A stretch of 47,159 bases of DNA from Hungatella hathewayi WAL-18680 (GTDB lineage Bacteria; Bacillota; Clostridia; Lachnospirales; Lachnospiraceae): assembly GCF_000235505.1 (NCBI RefSeq), contig NZ_JH379027.1, forward strand, positions 2,934,855-2,982,013. Reading direction: 5' to 3'. Below, one piece after another: positions 35,473 to 42,990 of the stretch. A program made the translations under genes and the position numbers. Below the pieces are notes generated by a model that saw nothing but the letters and a program-made list of their open reading frames with translations, was not told the DNA's origin and searched no databases. Position 1 is the first letter of the stretch. Every line of letters starts with the position of its first letter.

Positions 35473-36708
35473 CTATCGAATGACGTCGATATACTCAATC
35501 TTCAAATCTCTGCACTGTGCCAGAATAATCTCGGATATCATCTCACCGTCCTCGTTGGAGGTCAGATTTCCCACGATTCCTTCCACATCTTTTGTCCCCA
35601 GGAGCGCCTTGCTGAGCGCTTCCCCGTCGGTTGTGCCGGCCCGCTCGATAGCGTCCGCCAATGCGTAGGTGGCGCTGTAATAGGCCGCGCAGTGAAGGTC
35701 CACGCTCTCATCCGTTCCGTATACCGCGGTGTATCTCTTGATAAAATCCTGTACCTTATCCGTAGGATTGTTGGTCAGGAAATCGGTGACACAGTACCAG
35801 CCTTCCACCCACTCCGGGTCCAGCTGGGCCAGACAGGAATCCACGGCCAGGGACGGGTTGGTGATGGTTGGAACGGTCAGCCCCAGCTCAAACATCTGTC
35901 TTGCCACGATGGGGTATGCAGCTTCCGTGGCCCAGATTAAGGCCGCGTCACAGCCCTCGTTGATGCATTTCAAGATCTGGGAGGTCACGTCGGTGTCCTC
36001 GTTGTTGAAGGACTGGACACAGTAGGAAACGCCTACGGAATCAAAATATCCGGATGCCACCTGCATACCGCCGGTGCCGAAATCATCGCTGCCGTAGAGA
36101 ATGGCTACCTTGGTCGCCTTCAGGCCGTCCACCAGGTAAGCCGCCGCTGCCGCCGCCTGAAGGGTGTCGGAAGCACGGATTCTAAAGAGGTAGTCGTTGT
36201 CAACATCACTGACAAACTTCGGGCTTGTTCCGCCCACCAGCATGGGAACTTTGGCGTCCTTGATAATGGATTCGACGGCCAGTCCCAGGGAGCTGTAATG
36301 GGGACCGATGATGCCGGCCACGTGGTTGCTGACCAGTTTGTTGGTAGCGTTGATGGCGATGTCCGTGGTGTTGCTGCAGTCCTGCACATCAGCCTCCAGC
36401 TGACGGCCAAGAACGCCGCCATTGGCGTTAATCTCGTCGATGGCGAGAAGGATGCCGTTTCTCATGTGCTCGCCGTTTAAGGGATAGCCGGTCAGGGTAG
36501 CCAGCACGCCGATTTTGATGGTGTCGCCGGACGCGGCGGGCTGTGGGACGGCTGTTGTGGATTCTGTGTTCTCTGTTCCGGATGCGGCTTCCGCTTTTGT
36601 ATCAGGCGGCGCCGTCTCGCTGGATTTGGGCTGGCTCTGGCAGGCGGTGAGCGTGAAGGCCATCGTCATTGCCAACAACATGGATGCTGCTCGTCTTACT
36701 TTTTTCAT
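35473..36708 (-). CDS. livK: ABC substrate-binding lipoprotein LivK-like (system 2)
   Basis: A 411-residue lipoprotein with lipobox LTAC (Cys near residue 23) and a Thr/Ala/Glu-rich tether. The type I periplasmic-binding domain starts IKIGVLATLTGYPLNGEH and holds LVDGLKATKVAILYGSDDFGTGG and YSATYALADAIERAG. AAGGAGG precedes ATG 36708. The family covers amino acids, amides, urea and hydroxy/aromatic acids; the ligand here is unknown. Association with enolase-like and LarA-like genes points to a hydroxy acid. Confidence 0.88.
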   Translation of the reverse strand: MKKVRRAASMLLAMTMAFTLTACQSQPKSSETAPPDTKAEAASGTENTESTTAVPQPAASGDTIKIGVLATLTGYPLNGEHMRNGILLAIDEINANGGVLGRQLEADVQDCSNTTDIAINATNKLVSNHVAGIIGPHYSSLGLAVESIIKDAKVPMLVGGTSPKFVSDVDNDYLFRIRASDTLQAAAAAAYLVDGLKATKVAILYGSDDFGTGGMQVASGYFDSVGVSYCVQSFNNEDTDVTSQILKCINEGCDAALIWATEAAYPIVARQMFELGLTVPTITNPSLAVDSCLAQLDPEWVEGWYCVTDFLTNNPTDKVQDFIKRYTAVYGTDESVDLHCAAYYSATYALADAIERAGTTDGEALSKALLGTKDVEGIVGNLTSNEDGEMISEIILAQCRDLKIEYIDVIR

Positions 36709-36836
36709 AGATAAATCCTCCTTTTTATGATTTCCCCATCGTGTTTCTGATTCCCTTTTATACTGCTGTTTTTTACATAACTGTTTTTATACTGCGATTC
36801 TTACGCCTCTATGTATACAGTATTTTTTGCGCTTTC

Positions 36837-38132
36837 TTAACGCTTTCTGTATGGCGCGAATCGTCTGCCCTGAAGGCCGGCGGTGCCGGAGAAACGGGCT
36901 TTGCTTCCCAGTTCCTTCTCAATCTCCAGGAAGCGGTTGGCTACCAGACCGACGGCCATCTCTCTCACGGCGCAGGCGTTGATTCCCACGCAGTAATCCG
37001 CGATGGCGGCTCCTTCGCCCCGGCTCTCACATGGCATGACGCCGTAGCCGTTGCGGTAGGCCAGCTGTACCATCTCCAGGGTTTCGCTGATGGTGCCTAC
37101 CTGGTTGACTTTCAGAAGCACGGTGTTGGCGGCTCCGATGGAGGCTCCGTAGGCAACGCGGGACGGGGTTGTGGTAAATAAATCGTCCCCAACAATCTGG
37201 ATATCCACGCGTTTTACCAGCTCGGCATGGCTCTCGTAGTCATCCTCGAAGAACGGGTCCTCAATGATGACAAAGGGATAGTTGGCTACGGCATGCTCAT
37301 ACAGTTTTAACATGTCTTCTTTTGTCTTTGGCTCGGCGGAGAAGAGGCCGAAATATTTTTCCTGTTTCCTGTCGTAGTAGCAGTCGGACGCCACATCGAC
37401 CTGGATGCCGATCCGGCCTTCGTATCCGGCTTCCTGGATGGTCTTTGTCATCAGGGCCCACAGTTCCTCATCGCTCTTAAAATGTCCCTCCGGGATGATG
37501 TATAAGTCGTAGTAGTTAGGTGGGTAAATCCCCATCTTCTTCATAGTGGTGCGCCACCGCTCCTGAACCTCCCAGCCGGCGTAGGACGCCTCCGAGAAGG
37601 AGTCAAATCCGTGGCACATGAAAGAGTAGGTTGGTTTCGGGTCCGGTGTTGTCACACCGCCGCCGTACCGCTCGTGGCCTGCCGCCGCCGGAACTCCGGG
37701 TACCGGAAGATAGATGGCGTTGGCGCCGCCGATATGGCGGTATAGCGGGATTCCCAGGCTTTCCGCTCCTGCTTTTAAGGCGGCTGCGGACACTGCGGCG
37801 ATGGCGTTGCCGCCGATATTCTCTTTCGCCTCCGGACAGATGCCCAGCATGGCCTGGTCGATGGCGTACTGGTCGGAGGCGTCCATGCCGATGAGCACGG
37901 GAGCGATCTTCTCCTCGATGGCTCTCACCGCATTTTCCACTCCAAGTCCACCCCAGCGCTCGCCGCCGTCGTAGCAGAATTTCACCTCATGGGAACCGAT
38001 GGAGATACCCGCCGTGCAGACCGCACGGCCAACCGCACCTCCCTTCGTCTTCACAACCGCTTCAATGCCCGGATGAAACCTCCAGGTGAATACCTGCATG
38101 GCTGTTACTGAGACAATTTCGTGTTTTGACAT
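36837..38132 (-). CDS. Enolase-fold protein with altered active site (not a canonical enolase)
   Basis: A 431-residue protein aligning by eye along nearly the full length of enolase. Kept features: ENIGGNAIAAVSAA, His153 (AAGHERY), Glu215 (IIPEGHF), metal ligands Asp246 (QVDVAS), Glu291 (IEDPFFEDD) and Asp316/317 (VGDDLF), and catalytic Lys341 (LLKVNQVGT). Lost features, in yeast numbering: Glu168 is Ser (TYSFMC); the SHRSGETED loop carrying phosphate ligands His373/Arg374/Ser375 reads PCESRGEG; and Lys396 appears replaced by Arg390. The fold and base are kept while the phosphate site changed, so I infer a dehydratase acting on an unphosphorylated or different hydroxy acid. First gene of the cluster, behind a consensus promoter. 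Confidence 0.8.
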   Translation of the reverse strand: MSKHEIVSVTAMQVFTWRFHPGIEAVVKTKGGAVGRAVCTAGISIGSHEVKFCYDGGERWGGLGVENAVRAIEEKIAPVLIGMDASDQYAIDQAMLGICPEAKENIGGNAIAAVSAAALKAGAESLGIPLYRHIGGANAIYLPVPGVPAAAGHERYGGGVTTPDPKPTYSFMCHGFDSFSEASYAGWEVQERWRTTMKKMGIYPPNYYDLYIIPEGHFKSDEELWALMTKTIQEAGYEGRIGIQVDVASDCYYDRKQEKYFGLFSAEPKTKEDMLKLYEHAVANYPFVIIEDPFFEDDYESHAELVKRVDIQIVGDDLFTTTPSRVAYGASIGAANTVLLKVNQVGTISETLEMVQLAYRNGYGVMPCESRGEGAAIADYCVGINACAVREMAVGLVANRFLEIEKELGSKARFSGTAGLQGRRFAPYRKR

Positions 38133-38252
38133 AGTTGAACCTCCTCCTTTTTGTGGTGATTGTGTTGTGGATTAATTCTTGAATGTTTAAGCATTTATGT
38201 TTGTTTGTCATATTTGTTATTATTAAAATGGCAAATGTGACTATCGATGAAT

Positions 38253-38291
38253 AAAAAAGGACATCACAAATGTCTTACCATTCATGTGTCC
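38253..38291 (-). promoter_or_regulatory. Leader hairpin with competing pairing (possible attenuator)
   Basis: On the minus strand GACAT-TTGTG-ATGTC is followed by C and TTTTTT (38253-38258), a weak terminator-like hairpin. The same ATGTCC arm can pair instead with GGACA at 38287-38291. It lies in the roughly 200-base leader of the enolase-like gene. Confidence 0.35.
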
Positions 38292-38341
38292 AATCTCATC
38301 GTCTCCAAAACACAATTTATTATTCACTTTGTATATGTTTG

Positions 38342-38370
38342 ATAATAACATATGTGATTTGTTTTGTCAA
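38342..38370 (-). promoter_or_regulatory. Sigma-A promoter of the enolase-like/Liv/LarA-like/kinase operon
   Basis: On the minus strand it reads TTGACA, 17 bases, TATTAT, close to consensus. Nearby repeats of the type CATATGTGA and CAAATGTGA at 38230-38360 could be regulator sites for the SorC protein. The predicted leader is about 200 bases. Confidence 0.78.
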
Positions 38371-38426
38371 CTATGTTAATATATTTTGTTTCGTTATTCT
38401 TTTTTTGTGCATTGTAACATATGTTC

Positions 38427-38753
38427 CTACTTTTTTCGGTACTTCTTTTCTATGACTGTCACATAGATAACCATGGCCGCTATGGCCTCCGCCATCATTC
38501 CCACGACCGACAGAAGAATCAGGGCGGAATTCTGTCCGCCCAGCAGCGGAGTCCCCAACAGAACGAAGACCACGCCGTACACACACCACAGCTTGCCGAC
38601 GGCCCGGTTGTATCCCTTCACATCCTCCACCGGAAACACATCGGTGTTGGCCCAGAAGCCGAAGGGCGCTTCCTTCTTCGAAAGAAACGCAGAAATCCCC
38701 AGCCCAACAAACAACAATCCCATAACCGCCCAAATGATGAATCCCAGAAGCAT
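38427..38753 (-). CDS. Small integral membrane protein, DUF3784-like
   Basis: A 108-residue protein with three predicted membrane segments (about 5-25, 52-72, 78-98) and a conserved-looking soluble loop FGFWANTDVFPVEDVKGYNRAVGKLW between the first two. The layout resembles DUF3784 and SdpI-type small membrane proteins; I cannot assign it firmly. AAAGGAG precedes ATG 38753. It lies downstream of the Fic gene. Confidence 0.7.
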   Translation of the reverse strand: MLLGFIIWAVMGLLFVGLGISAFLSKKEAPFGFWANTDVFPVEDVKGYNRAVGKLWCVYGVVFVLLGTPLLGGQNSALILLSVVGMMAEAIAAMVIYVTVIEKKYRKK

Positions 38754-38783
38754 GTGATTCTCCTTTCCGTATGAATGTTCACG

Positions 38784-39848
38784 CTATAAAACCTTCCAGC
38801 TTCCATTTTTGCTGGAACCGACTCTTTCCAGCCTGCCCTCTTTTTTCAAATTCGAAAGAATTCTTTCCACCTGGCGCTTCGAAATTCCCAGTGTTTCGGC
38901 CAGATTTTGTGAAGTCAGTCTTGAATCACTGCGCAAAAGGGCGAGCAATTTTTCTTCCGGTTTCATGCCGATTGACTTTGTAACAGCATTTACACCGACA
39001 TTTGTACCGACATTTACACCGACATTTACACCGACATTTGTACCGACATTTTCATTTTGGAAATTCAACTGCTCCCGTTGCTGCTGTTCTACAATTTCTG
39101 TCAAAGTTTCTTTTATCATATTCAGCATATATTCAACAAACACGGTTGAGCTGCCATCGGCATTTGCTTGATTAATAGCTGCGTAATACTCACTCTGATT
39201 TTTATAAATCATGGTCTCCACCGGCATCCAGGCAAAGAATTTTCTCCAGTTTCTCAGTATCAAAGAATGCCACAAACGGCCGGTACGGCCATTTCCATCT
39301 TGAAACGGATGGATAAATTCAAACTCATAATGAAAAATGCAGCCTTTTATAAGTGGATGTAGTTTCGATACCTTCAACCACTCAAACAACTCCTGAATCA
39401 GACCTGGCACATATCCGGCCGGCGTTCCGGCGTGAATCAACACATCTCCGGCATAGACTCCCGCATTACCGCTTCGAAAACGTCCTGCTTCTTCAACCAG
39501 CCCCTCCATCATATATTTGTGTACCTTTAATAAATCCTTCACCGAGCAGGGATTCATATGCATCATTTGTTCATAAGCTTCGTATGCATTTTTCACTTCA
39601 CGAATATCCTGCTGTGGCGCCAGGACTCTCTTTCCCTCAATGACACCTGTCACCTGCTCCAGGGTCAGGGTGTTCTGCTCAATCGCCAGAGAAGAATGAA
39701 TGGTTTTTATTCTGTTTTCTCTGCGGAGTTTTGGATTTTTCGATAATTCGCCGTAAGCGGTAATCTGTCCTGTTAAATCTCCTATTTCAATAACCAGATT
39801 GGTAATCTCTTCTGTCATTGTAAATGGTGGATTGTACCCATTTTCCAT
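38784..39848 (-). CDS. Fic/DOC family protein with C-terminal winged helix
   Basis: A 354-residue Fic protein, predicted to AMPylate a target protein. The catalytic loop HPFQDGNGRTGR is at 180-191. Residues 52-59 (SSLAIEQN) resemble the N-terminal inhibitory helix motif with Gly/Asn replaced by Gln. A flexible NVGV/NVGT repeat region near residue 270-290 is followed by a winged helix (SQNLAETLGISKRQVERIL) at the end. ATG 39848 with GGAGAG upstream is chosen; an in-frame earlier ATG overlaps the previous gene. Target unknown. Confidence 0.87.
   Translation of the reverse strand: MENGYNPPFTMTEEITNLVIEIGDLTGQITAYGELSKNPKLRRENRIKTIHSSLAIEQNTLTLEQVTGVIEGKRVLAPQQDIREVKNAYEAYEQMMHMNPCSVKDLLKVHKYMMEGLVEEAGRFRSGNAGVYAGDVLIHAGTPAGYVPGLIQELFEWLKVSKLHPLIKGCIFHYEFEFIHPFQDGNGRTGRLWHSLILRNWRKFFAWMPVETMIYKNQSEYYAAINQANADGSSTVFVEYMLNMIKETLTEIVEQQQREQLNFQNENVGTNVGVNVGVNVGTNVGVNAVTKSIGMKPEEKLLALLRSDSRLTSQNLAETLGISKRQVERILSNLKKEGRLERVGSSKNGSWKVL
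38991..39050. repeat. 12-bp tandem repeat in the Fic gene
   Basis: Five 12-base units encode NVGT-NVGV-NVGV-NVGT-NVGV in frame. Units differ at two bases (TAC/TGT), which is typical of a replication-slippage repeat. Unit changes alter linker length without breaking the frame. Confidence 0.9.
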
Positions 39849-39864
39849 ATTAATCTCTCCAAAA

Positions 39865-40554
39865 TCAGCCAATGGCCTCCATCGCCGCCATTTTCGCATG
39901 TATCTGTGTCGTGTCGAACACCGGCAGGGAGGTGTCCTTTTGTTGAATCAAAAGACCAATCTCCGTACAGCCGAGGATAACGCCCTGCGCCCCCTTGGCG
40001 GCCAGCTGGTCTATGATTGAGAGATATTTCTCCCGGGAAATATCCGATATGGTCCCGAGACACAGTTCCTGGTAAATGATGTCGTTGACGGTTTCAATGC
40101 CCTGAGCGTCCGGTATCAGGACCTCTATGCCGGCAGCTGTCAGTTTTTCTTTATAAAACTCCTGAGTCATGGTGTATTTCGTGCCGAGGAGGGCTACCTT
40201 CCGGATATTGTGATGGAGCAGCTCCGCGGCTGTCGCCTCGGCGATGTGGAGGATGGGAATCTGAATCTGCCGCTGCATCTGTGGAACAACTTTGTGCATG
40301 GTGTTGGTGCAGATGATGATAAAATCTGCGCCGGCTTTTTCCAGGCTTCGGGCCGCCTCCGCAAGTATTTCTCCACTTCTCTCCCAGTCGCCGTCCGCCT
40401 GGCACTGCTCAATCTCAGCGAAATCTACACTGTATAACAGTATCCTGGCGGAATGCAAGCCGCCAAGTTCTTTCTTTACCACTTCGTTGATTATCTGATA
40501 ATAGGTAACCGTACTCTCCCAGCTCATGCCGCCAATCATTCCTATGGTCTTCAA
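39865..40554 (-). CDS. Aspartate/glutamate racemase family protein
   Basis: A 229-residue protein of the Asp/Glu racemase superfamily. Catalytic cysteines are Cys82 (IIICTNTMHK) and Cys196 (VILGCTEIG), and GMIGGMSWESTVTYY is the typical start of the YgeA-like group. It starts with TTG at 40554; GGAGGAG upstream supports this and no ATG is better placed. The substrate is probably an amino acid such as aspartate or homoserine, but that is not readable. It lies 16 bases from the Fic start. Confidence 0.88.
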   Translation of the reverse strand: MKTIGMIGGMSWESTVTYYQIINEVVKKELGGLHSARILLYSVDFAEIEQCQADGDWERSGEILAEAARSLEKAGADFIIICTNTMHKVVPQMQRQIQIPILHIAEATAAELLHHNIRKVALLGTKYTMTQEFYKEKLTAAGIEVLIPDAQGIETVNDIIYQELCLGTISDISREKYLSIIDQLAAKGAQGVILGCTEIGLLIQQKDTSLPVFDTTQIHAKMAAMEAIG

Positions 40555-40579
40555 TATCTGCTCCTCCTATTTTGTAATA

Positions 40580-40765
40580 TTAGCTGTTAACCACCGGTGA
40601 AACCACTGGTTTTCCTTCTCTGTCAAGAAGGGGTGTCAGGCCTCCTGCGTAGCCACTCACATGAAATAGATAATTGACTCCAGTCGTTTTATCAACCCAT
40701 ATCTCCGTTACATTCATAGTTCCCTGGGAATATGTTTTTTCAAATCTGTCGCTTGCTTTTGCCAT
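40580..40765 (-). CDS. DUF6440 family protein
   Basis: A 61-residue protein; RFEKTYSQGTM, TEIWVDKTTGVNYLFH and GGLTPLLDREGKPV match the DUF6440 pattern of small clostridial proteins. Predicted beta-rich and soluble. AGGAGG precedes ATG 40765. Function unknown. Confidence 0.85.
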   Translation of the reverse strand: MAKASDRFEKTYSQGTMNVTEIWVDKTTGVNYLFHVSGYAGGLTPLLDREGKPVVSPVVNS

Positions 40766-40807
40766 TTTTTAATTTCCTCCTATTTGTCTATTGGATGATT
40801 TGACTGC

Positions 40808-41074
40808 TCAATCAGCCTGTGGTTTCTTTTTGTGGGCGGTGATGATGGTATAGCTGTAAGCATTTACGGTAATGATGCTGGTTCCGATCTCCACGTACCA
40901 GTTTTTGCCCTTACGATAGATCAATGCGTCCGGGCTCTCTATCTGCTGGCGGCACCAGGCGACCACATCCCTGCATTCCAGTGATAAGTTTCTCTTTATC
41001 CGCCCGACTCCCATCTCCGTTGTGTGCAGGTTTGCCAGATTATCCAGCAGCTCCTTCGGCTGATTCTCACTCAT
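40808..41074 (-). CDS. DUF3781 family protein
   Basis: An 88-residue protein. LHTTEMGVGRIKRNLSLECRDVVAWC and the C-terminal WYVEIGTSIITVNAYSYTIITAH match DUF3781, a small family common in clostridia and without known function. GGGAGGAG precedes ATG 41074. It heads a run of small genes that leads to the racemase and Fic genes. Confidence 0.85.
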   Translation of the reverse strand: MSENQPKELLDNLANLHTTEMGVGRIKRNLSLECRDVVAWCRQQIESPDALIYRKGKNWYVEIGTSIITVNAYSYTIITAHKKKPQAD

Positions 41075-41094
41075 AACTGCTCCTCCCGTCTGAC

Positions 41095-41114
41095 GCCGGC
41101 CGGAACCGGCGTTT
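41095..41114 (-). terminator. Stem-loop after the glycosyltransferase gene
   Basis: ACGCCGG pairs with CCGGCGT around a six-base loop, directly downstream of the glycosyltransferase stop. There is no T run on the minus strand, so its role as a terminator is weakly supported. Confidence 0.35.
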
Positions 41115-41118
41115 CTTT

Positions 41119-42519
41119 CTACTGTAAAATCTTCTGAATATTTTCCTTCATCCGCTCGGACATCCGGGTGTACTGTTCCAGTTCTTCCTCGCCAAAGCCG
41201 GCAAATCTCGCCTGGTGGTAATCCTGCTCCACCACCGCCAAATCTTCCAGCAGGGAATCGGCCGCCGGAAGGATGAGAACCCGGATCTGACGCTCCATCC
41301 CCTTTTTGGCCCGGATATCTTCCACCTTGATCAATCCTCTTGCCACCAGCTTCTGGATGGAAGCAGACAGCATGGGCCGCGGCATCCCCATGATATCGGC
41401 CAGTTTCCTGCGGTTAAACAGGTATCCTGGCTGATTCTGCATGCCCGCTTTGCTCAATCCGCTGTCCGCAGCCAATGCCACCCGCCCGGCCTCTCGCGAC
41501 TTCCCAAATTGATAAAAATATAACAATAAACTAATCTCCGTCAACGACAAATCATGCTTCAATGCCGCCGGTTCCAGATACCGCTCCAGCAGCTTCCTCG
41601 AACGGTAGGCTTCCGTAATAATTCCGTCCTCCAGCACCGCCTCCACGCAGACGCCGCTGCGCTCCGTCCCCAGCTTTTTACTGCCGGGCAGCAGCGCCGG
41701 GAGCACGATTCCGTCCGCGGCGGAATCCACAAGGAACTTATAAACCTGAAGCCGGTTCTTCTCGTAGTCCTCCTCGTCCAAAACATGCTTATAAAAATTA
41801 TTATAATACTCAAACACCATCAACTTCATCTTGACCGTCTTGGAAATATTCATCCCCTGGGTCACTAAAGACCCCTTCCGCTTCAGATAATAGTAAACCG
41901 GTGTCCGCAGCGCGTAAAAGCTCTTTGCATGGCGGATATATTCCAGGTTAAACATGAAATCCTCACACCAGCTGATTTCCTCATCCATCCGCAGATGATA
42001 CCGCTCCACAATCTCCCGCCGGTACAGCTTATTCCAGAGAACGCCGTAGTAGAAATCGGAAGGATTTTCCATCATGCAGGCCGCAAATGTTTCCTGGTCC
42101 ATGACGCCGTCCTCCTCGATATCCCCCTTGTGGGACACCCGCTCTCCCGCCACCCGGTAAAAGTCCGTGATAACCATATCGCAGTGGTTCTCCTCGGCGG
42201 AACGCACCATCAGCTTCGTGGCGTCCGGCGTGAGCCAGTCGTCGCTGTCCACAAACTGGAGATATTTCCCCTTGGCATGGCTGATGGCCATATTTCTGGT
42301 ATCGGACACTCCCGTGTTGTTCTTGTGAATGACATAGACCCGCTTATCCTTCGCCGCATAGTCATCACAGATTTTCCCGGACGAATCCGTGCTCCCATCA
42401 TTTACCAGAAGCAGTTCAAAATCCTGAAATTCCTGCCCCAAAATGCTGTCCACACAGCGCCCCAAATAATCCTCCGCATTATAAACCGGTACAATAATGC
42501 TGACTGCTGGAATCCTCAT
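41119..42519 (-). CDS. Glycosyltransferase 2 fused to a MarR-like DNA-binding domain
   Basis: A 466-residue protein. Residues 1-230 are a GT-A glycosyltransferase family 2 domain: VSIIVPVYNAEDYL, LLVNDGSTDSS and the metal-site DSDD at 91-94. Residues about 325-466 look like a MarR winged helix, with a helical start (LTEISLLLYFYQFG), LADIMGMPRPMLSASIQKLVARGLI as recognition region, a wing and the helical tail GEEELEQYTRMSERMKENI. The frame is continuous and AAGGAG precedes ATG 42519. No membrane segment is seen. Substrate and DNA target are unknown. Confidence 0.82.
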   Translation of the reverse strand: MRIPAVSIIVPVYNAEDYLGRCVDSILGQEFQDFELLLVNDGSTDSSGKICDDYAAKDKRVYVIHKNNTGVSDTRNMAISHAKGKYLQFVDSDDWLTPDATKLMVRSAEENHCDMVITDFYRVAGERVSHKGDIEEDGVMDQETFAACMMENPSDFYYGVLWNKLYRREIVERYHLRMDEEISWCEDFMFNLEYIRHAKSFYALRTPVYYYLKRKGSLVTQGMNISKTVKMKLMVFEYYNNFYKHVLDEEDYEKNRLQVYKFLVDSAADGIVLPALLPGSKKLGTERSGVCVEAVLEDGIITEAYRSRKLLERYLEPAALKHDLSLTEISLLLYFYQFGKSREAGRVALAADSGLSKAGMQNQPGYLFNRRKLADIMGMPRPMLSASIQKLVARGLIKVEDIRAKKGMERQIRVLILPAADSLLEDLAVVEQDYHQARFAGFGEEELEQYTRMSERMKENIQKILQ

Positions 42520-42533
42520 CTCTTCTCCTTATT

Positions 42534-42572
42534 TTAAAAAACAGAGTCCCGCTTCTTTTGCAAGGCTCTGTA
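42534..42572 (-). terminator. Terminator between the PH-like and glycosyltransferase genes
   Basis: ACAGAG pairs with CTCTGT around a larger loop, followed by a run of T on the minus strand (42535-42540 read as A on the plus strand). Confidence 0.75.
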
Positions 42573-42588
42573 TAATGGAATCACTTTG

Positions 42589-42912
42589 TTACAATTTTGA
42601 TTTGATAAAATTCAGAAGCTCTTTTCGCTTCAAAACGGAAAGCTTATAGGATTTCCCGTCTTTCATCTTCACCTTGATGCCTGTCGGAAGGAACTGGACA
42701 AACGGACCAACATTGCAAAGGCTCACCGCCTCAATCTCCGAATACGAGACATCCAGCGCCACGGCAAATCCACCGCGGAAGATAATCCTCTCATTGGTAA
42801 ACCAGTACTTCCCTGTCTTCTGACTGTAAAGCCCCAAATTCTTCTCCCAGTAATCCCCTTTCACTTCTTTTTCAACTGCTTCTCCATCATGTAATTCAAA
42901 TAAATCCGCCAT
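42589..42912 (-). CDS. PH/GRAM-like domain protein
   Basis: A 107-residue protein with a single PH-like fold: GLYSQKTGKYWFTNERIIFRGG, DVSYSEIEAVSLCNVGPF and IKVKMKDGKSYKLSV are typical of GRAM/bacterial PH proteins. Cytosolic, with no signal. It has its own promoter and terminator. Function unknown. Confidence 0.75.
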   Translation of the reverse strand: MADLFELHDGEAVEKEVKGDYWEKNLGLYSQKTGKYWFTNERIIFRGGFAVALDVSYSEIEAVSLCNVGPFVQFLPTGIKVKMKDGKSYKLSVLKRKELLNFIKSKL

Positions 42913-42952
42913 GATATTTTCCCCTTAGTATGTAGTTGATAGAAACGAATTT

Positions 42953-42981
42953 ATTATACTACAAATAATCTGAAAAGAAAA
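42953..42981 (-). promoter_or_regulatory. Putative promoter of the PH-like gene
   Basis: A perfect TATAAT -10 with a weak TTTTCT -35 at 17 bases, on the minus strand, 41 bases upstream of the ATG. Confidence 0.5.
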
Positions 42982-42990
42982 GGGTGAACA

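Noticed and set aside
36837-38132. Simple annotation as enolase (eno)
   Set aside because: Key phosphate-binding and catalytic positions differ, and the operon context is not glycolytic.
38991-39050. CRISPR-like direct repeats
   Set aside because: Units are 12 bases with no spacers and lie in frame within a Fic gene, so it is a coding tandem repeat.
38427-42519. A defence or toxin-antitoxin island around Fic, DUF6440, DUF3781 and the GT2-MarR fusion
   Set aside because: No antitoxin partner, nuclease, integrase or base-composition change was seen; the small DUF proteins are widespread in clostridia.
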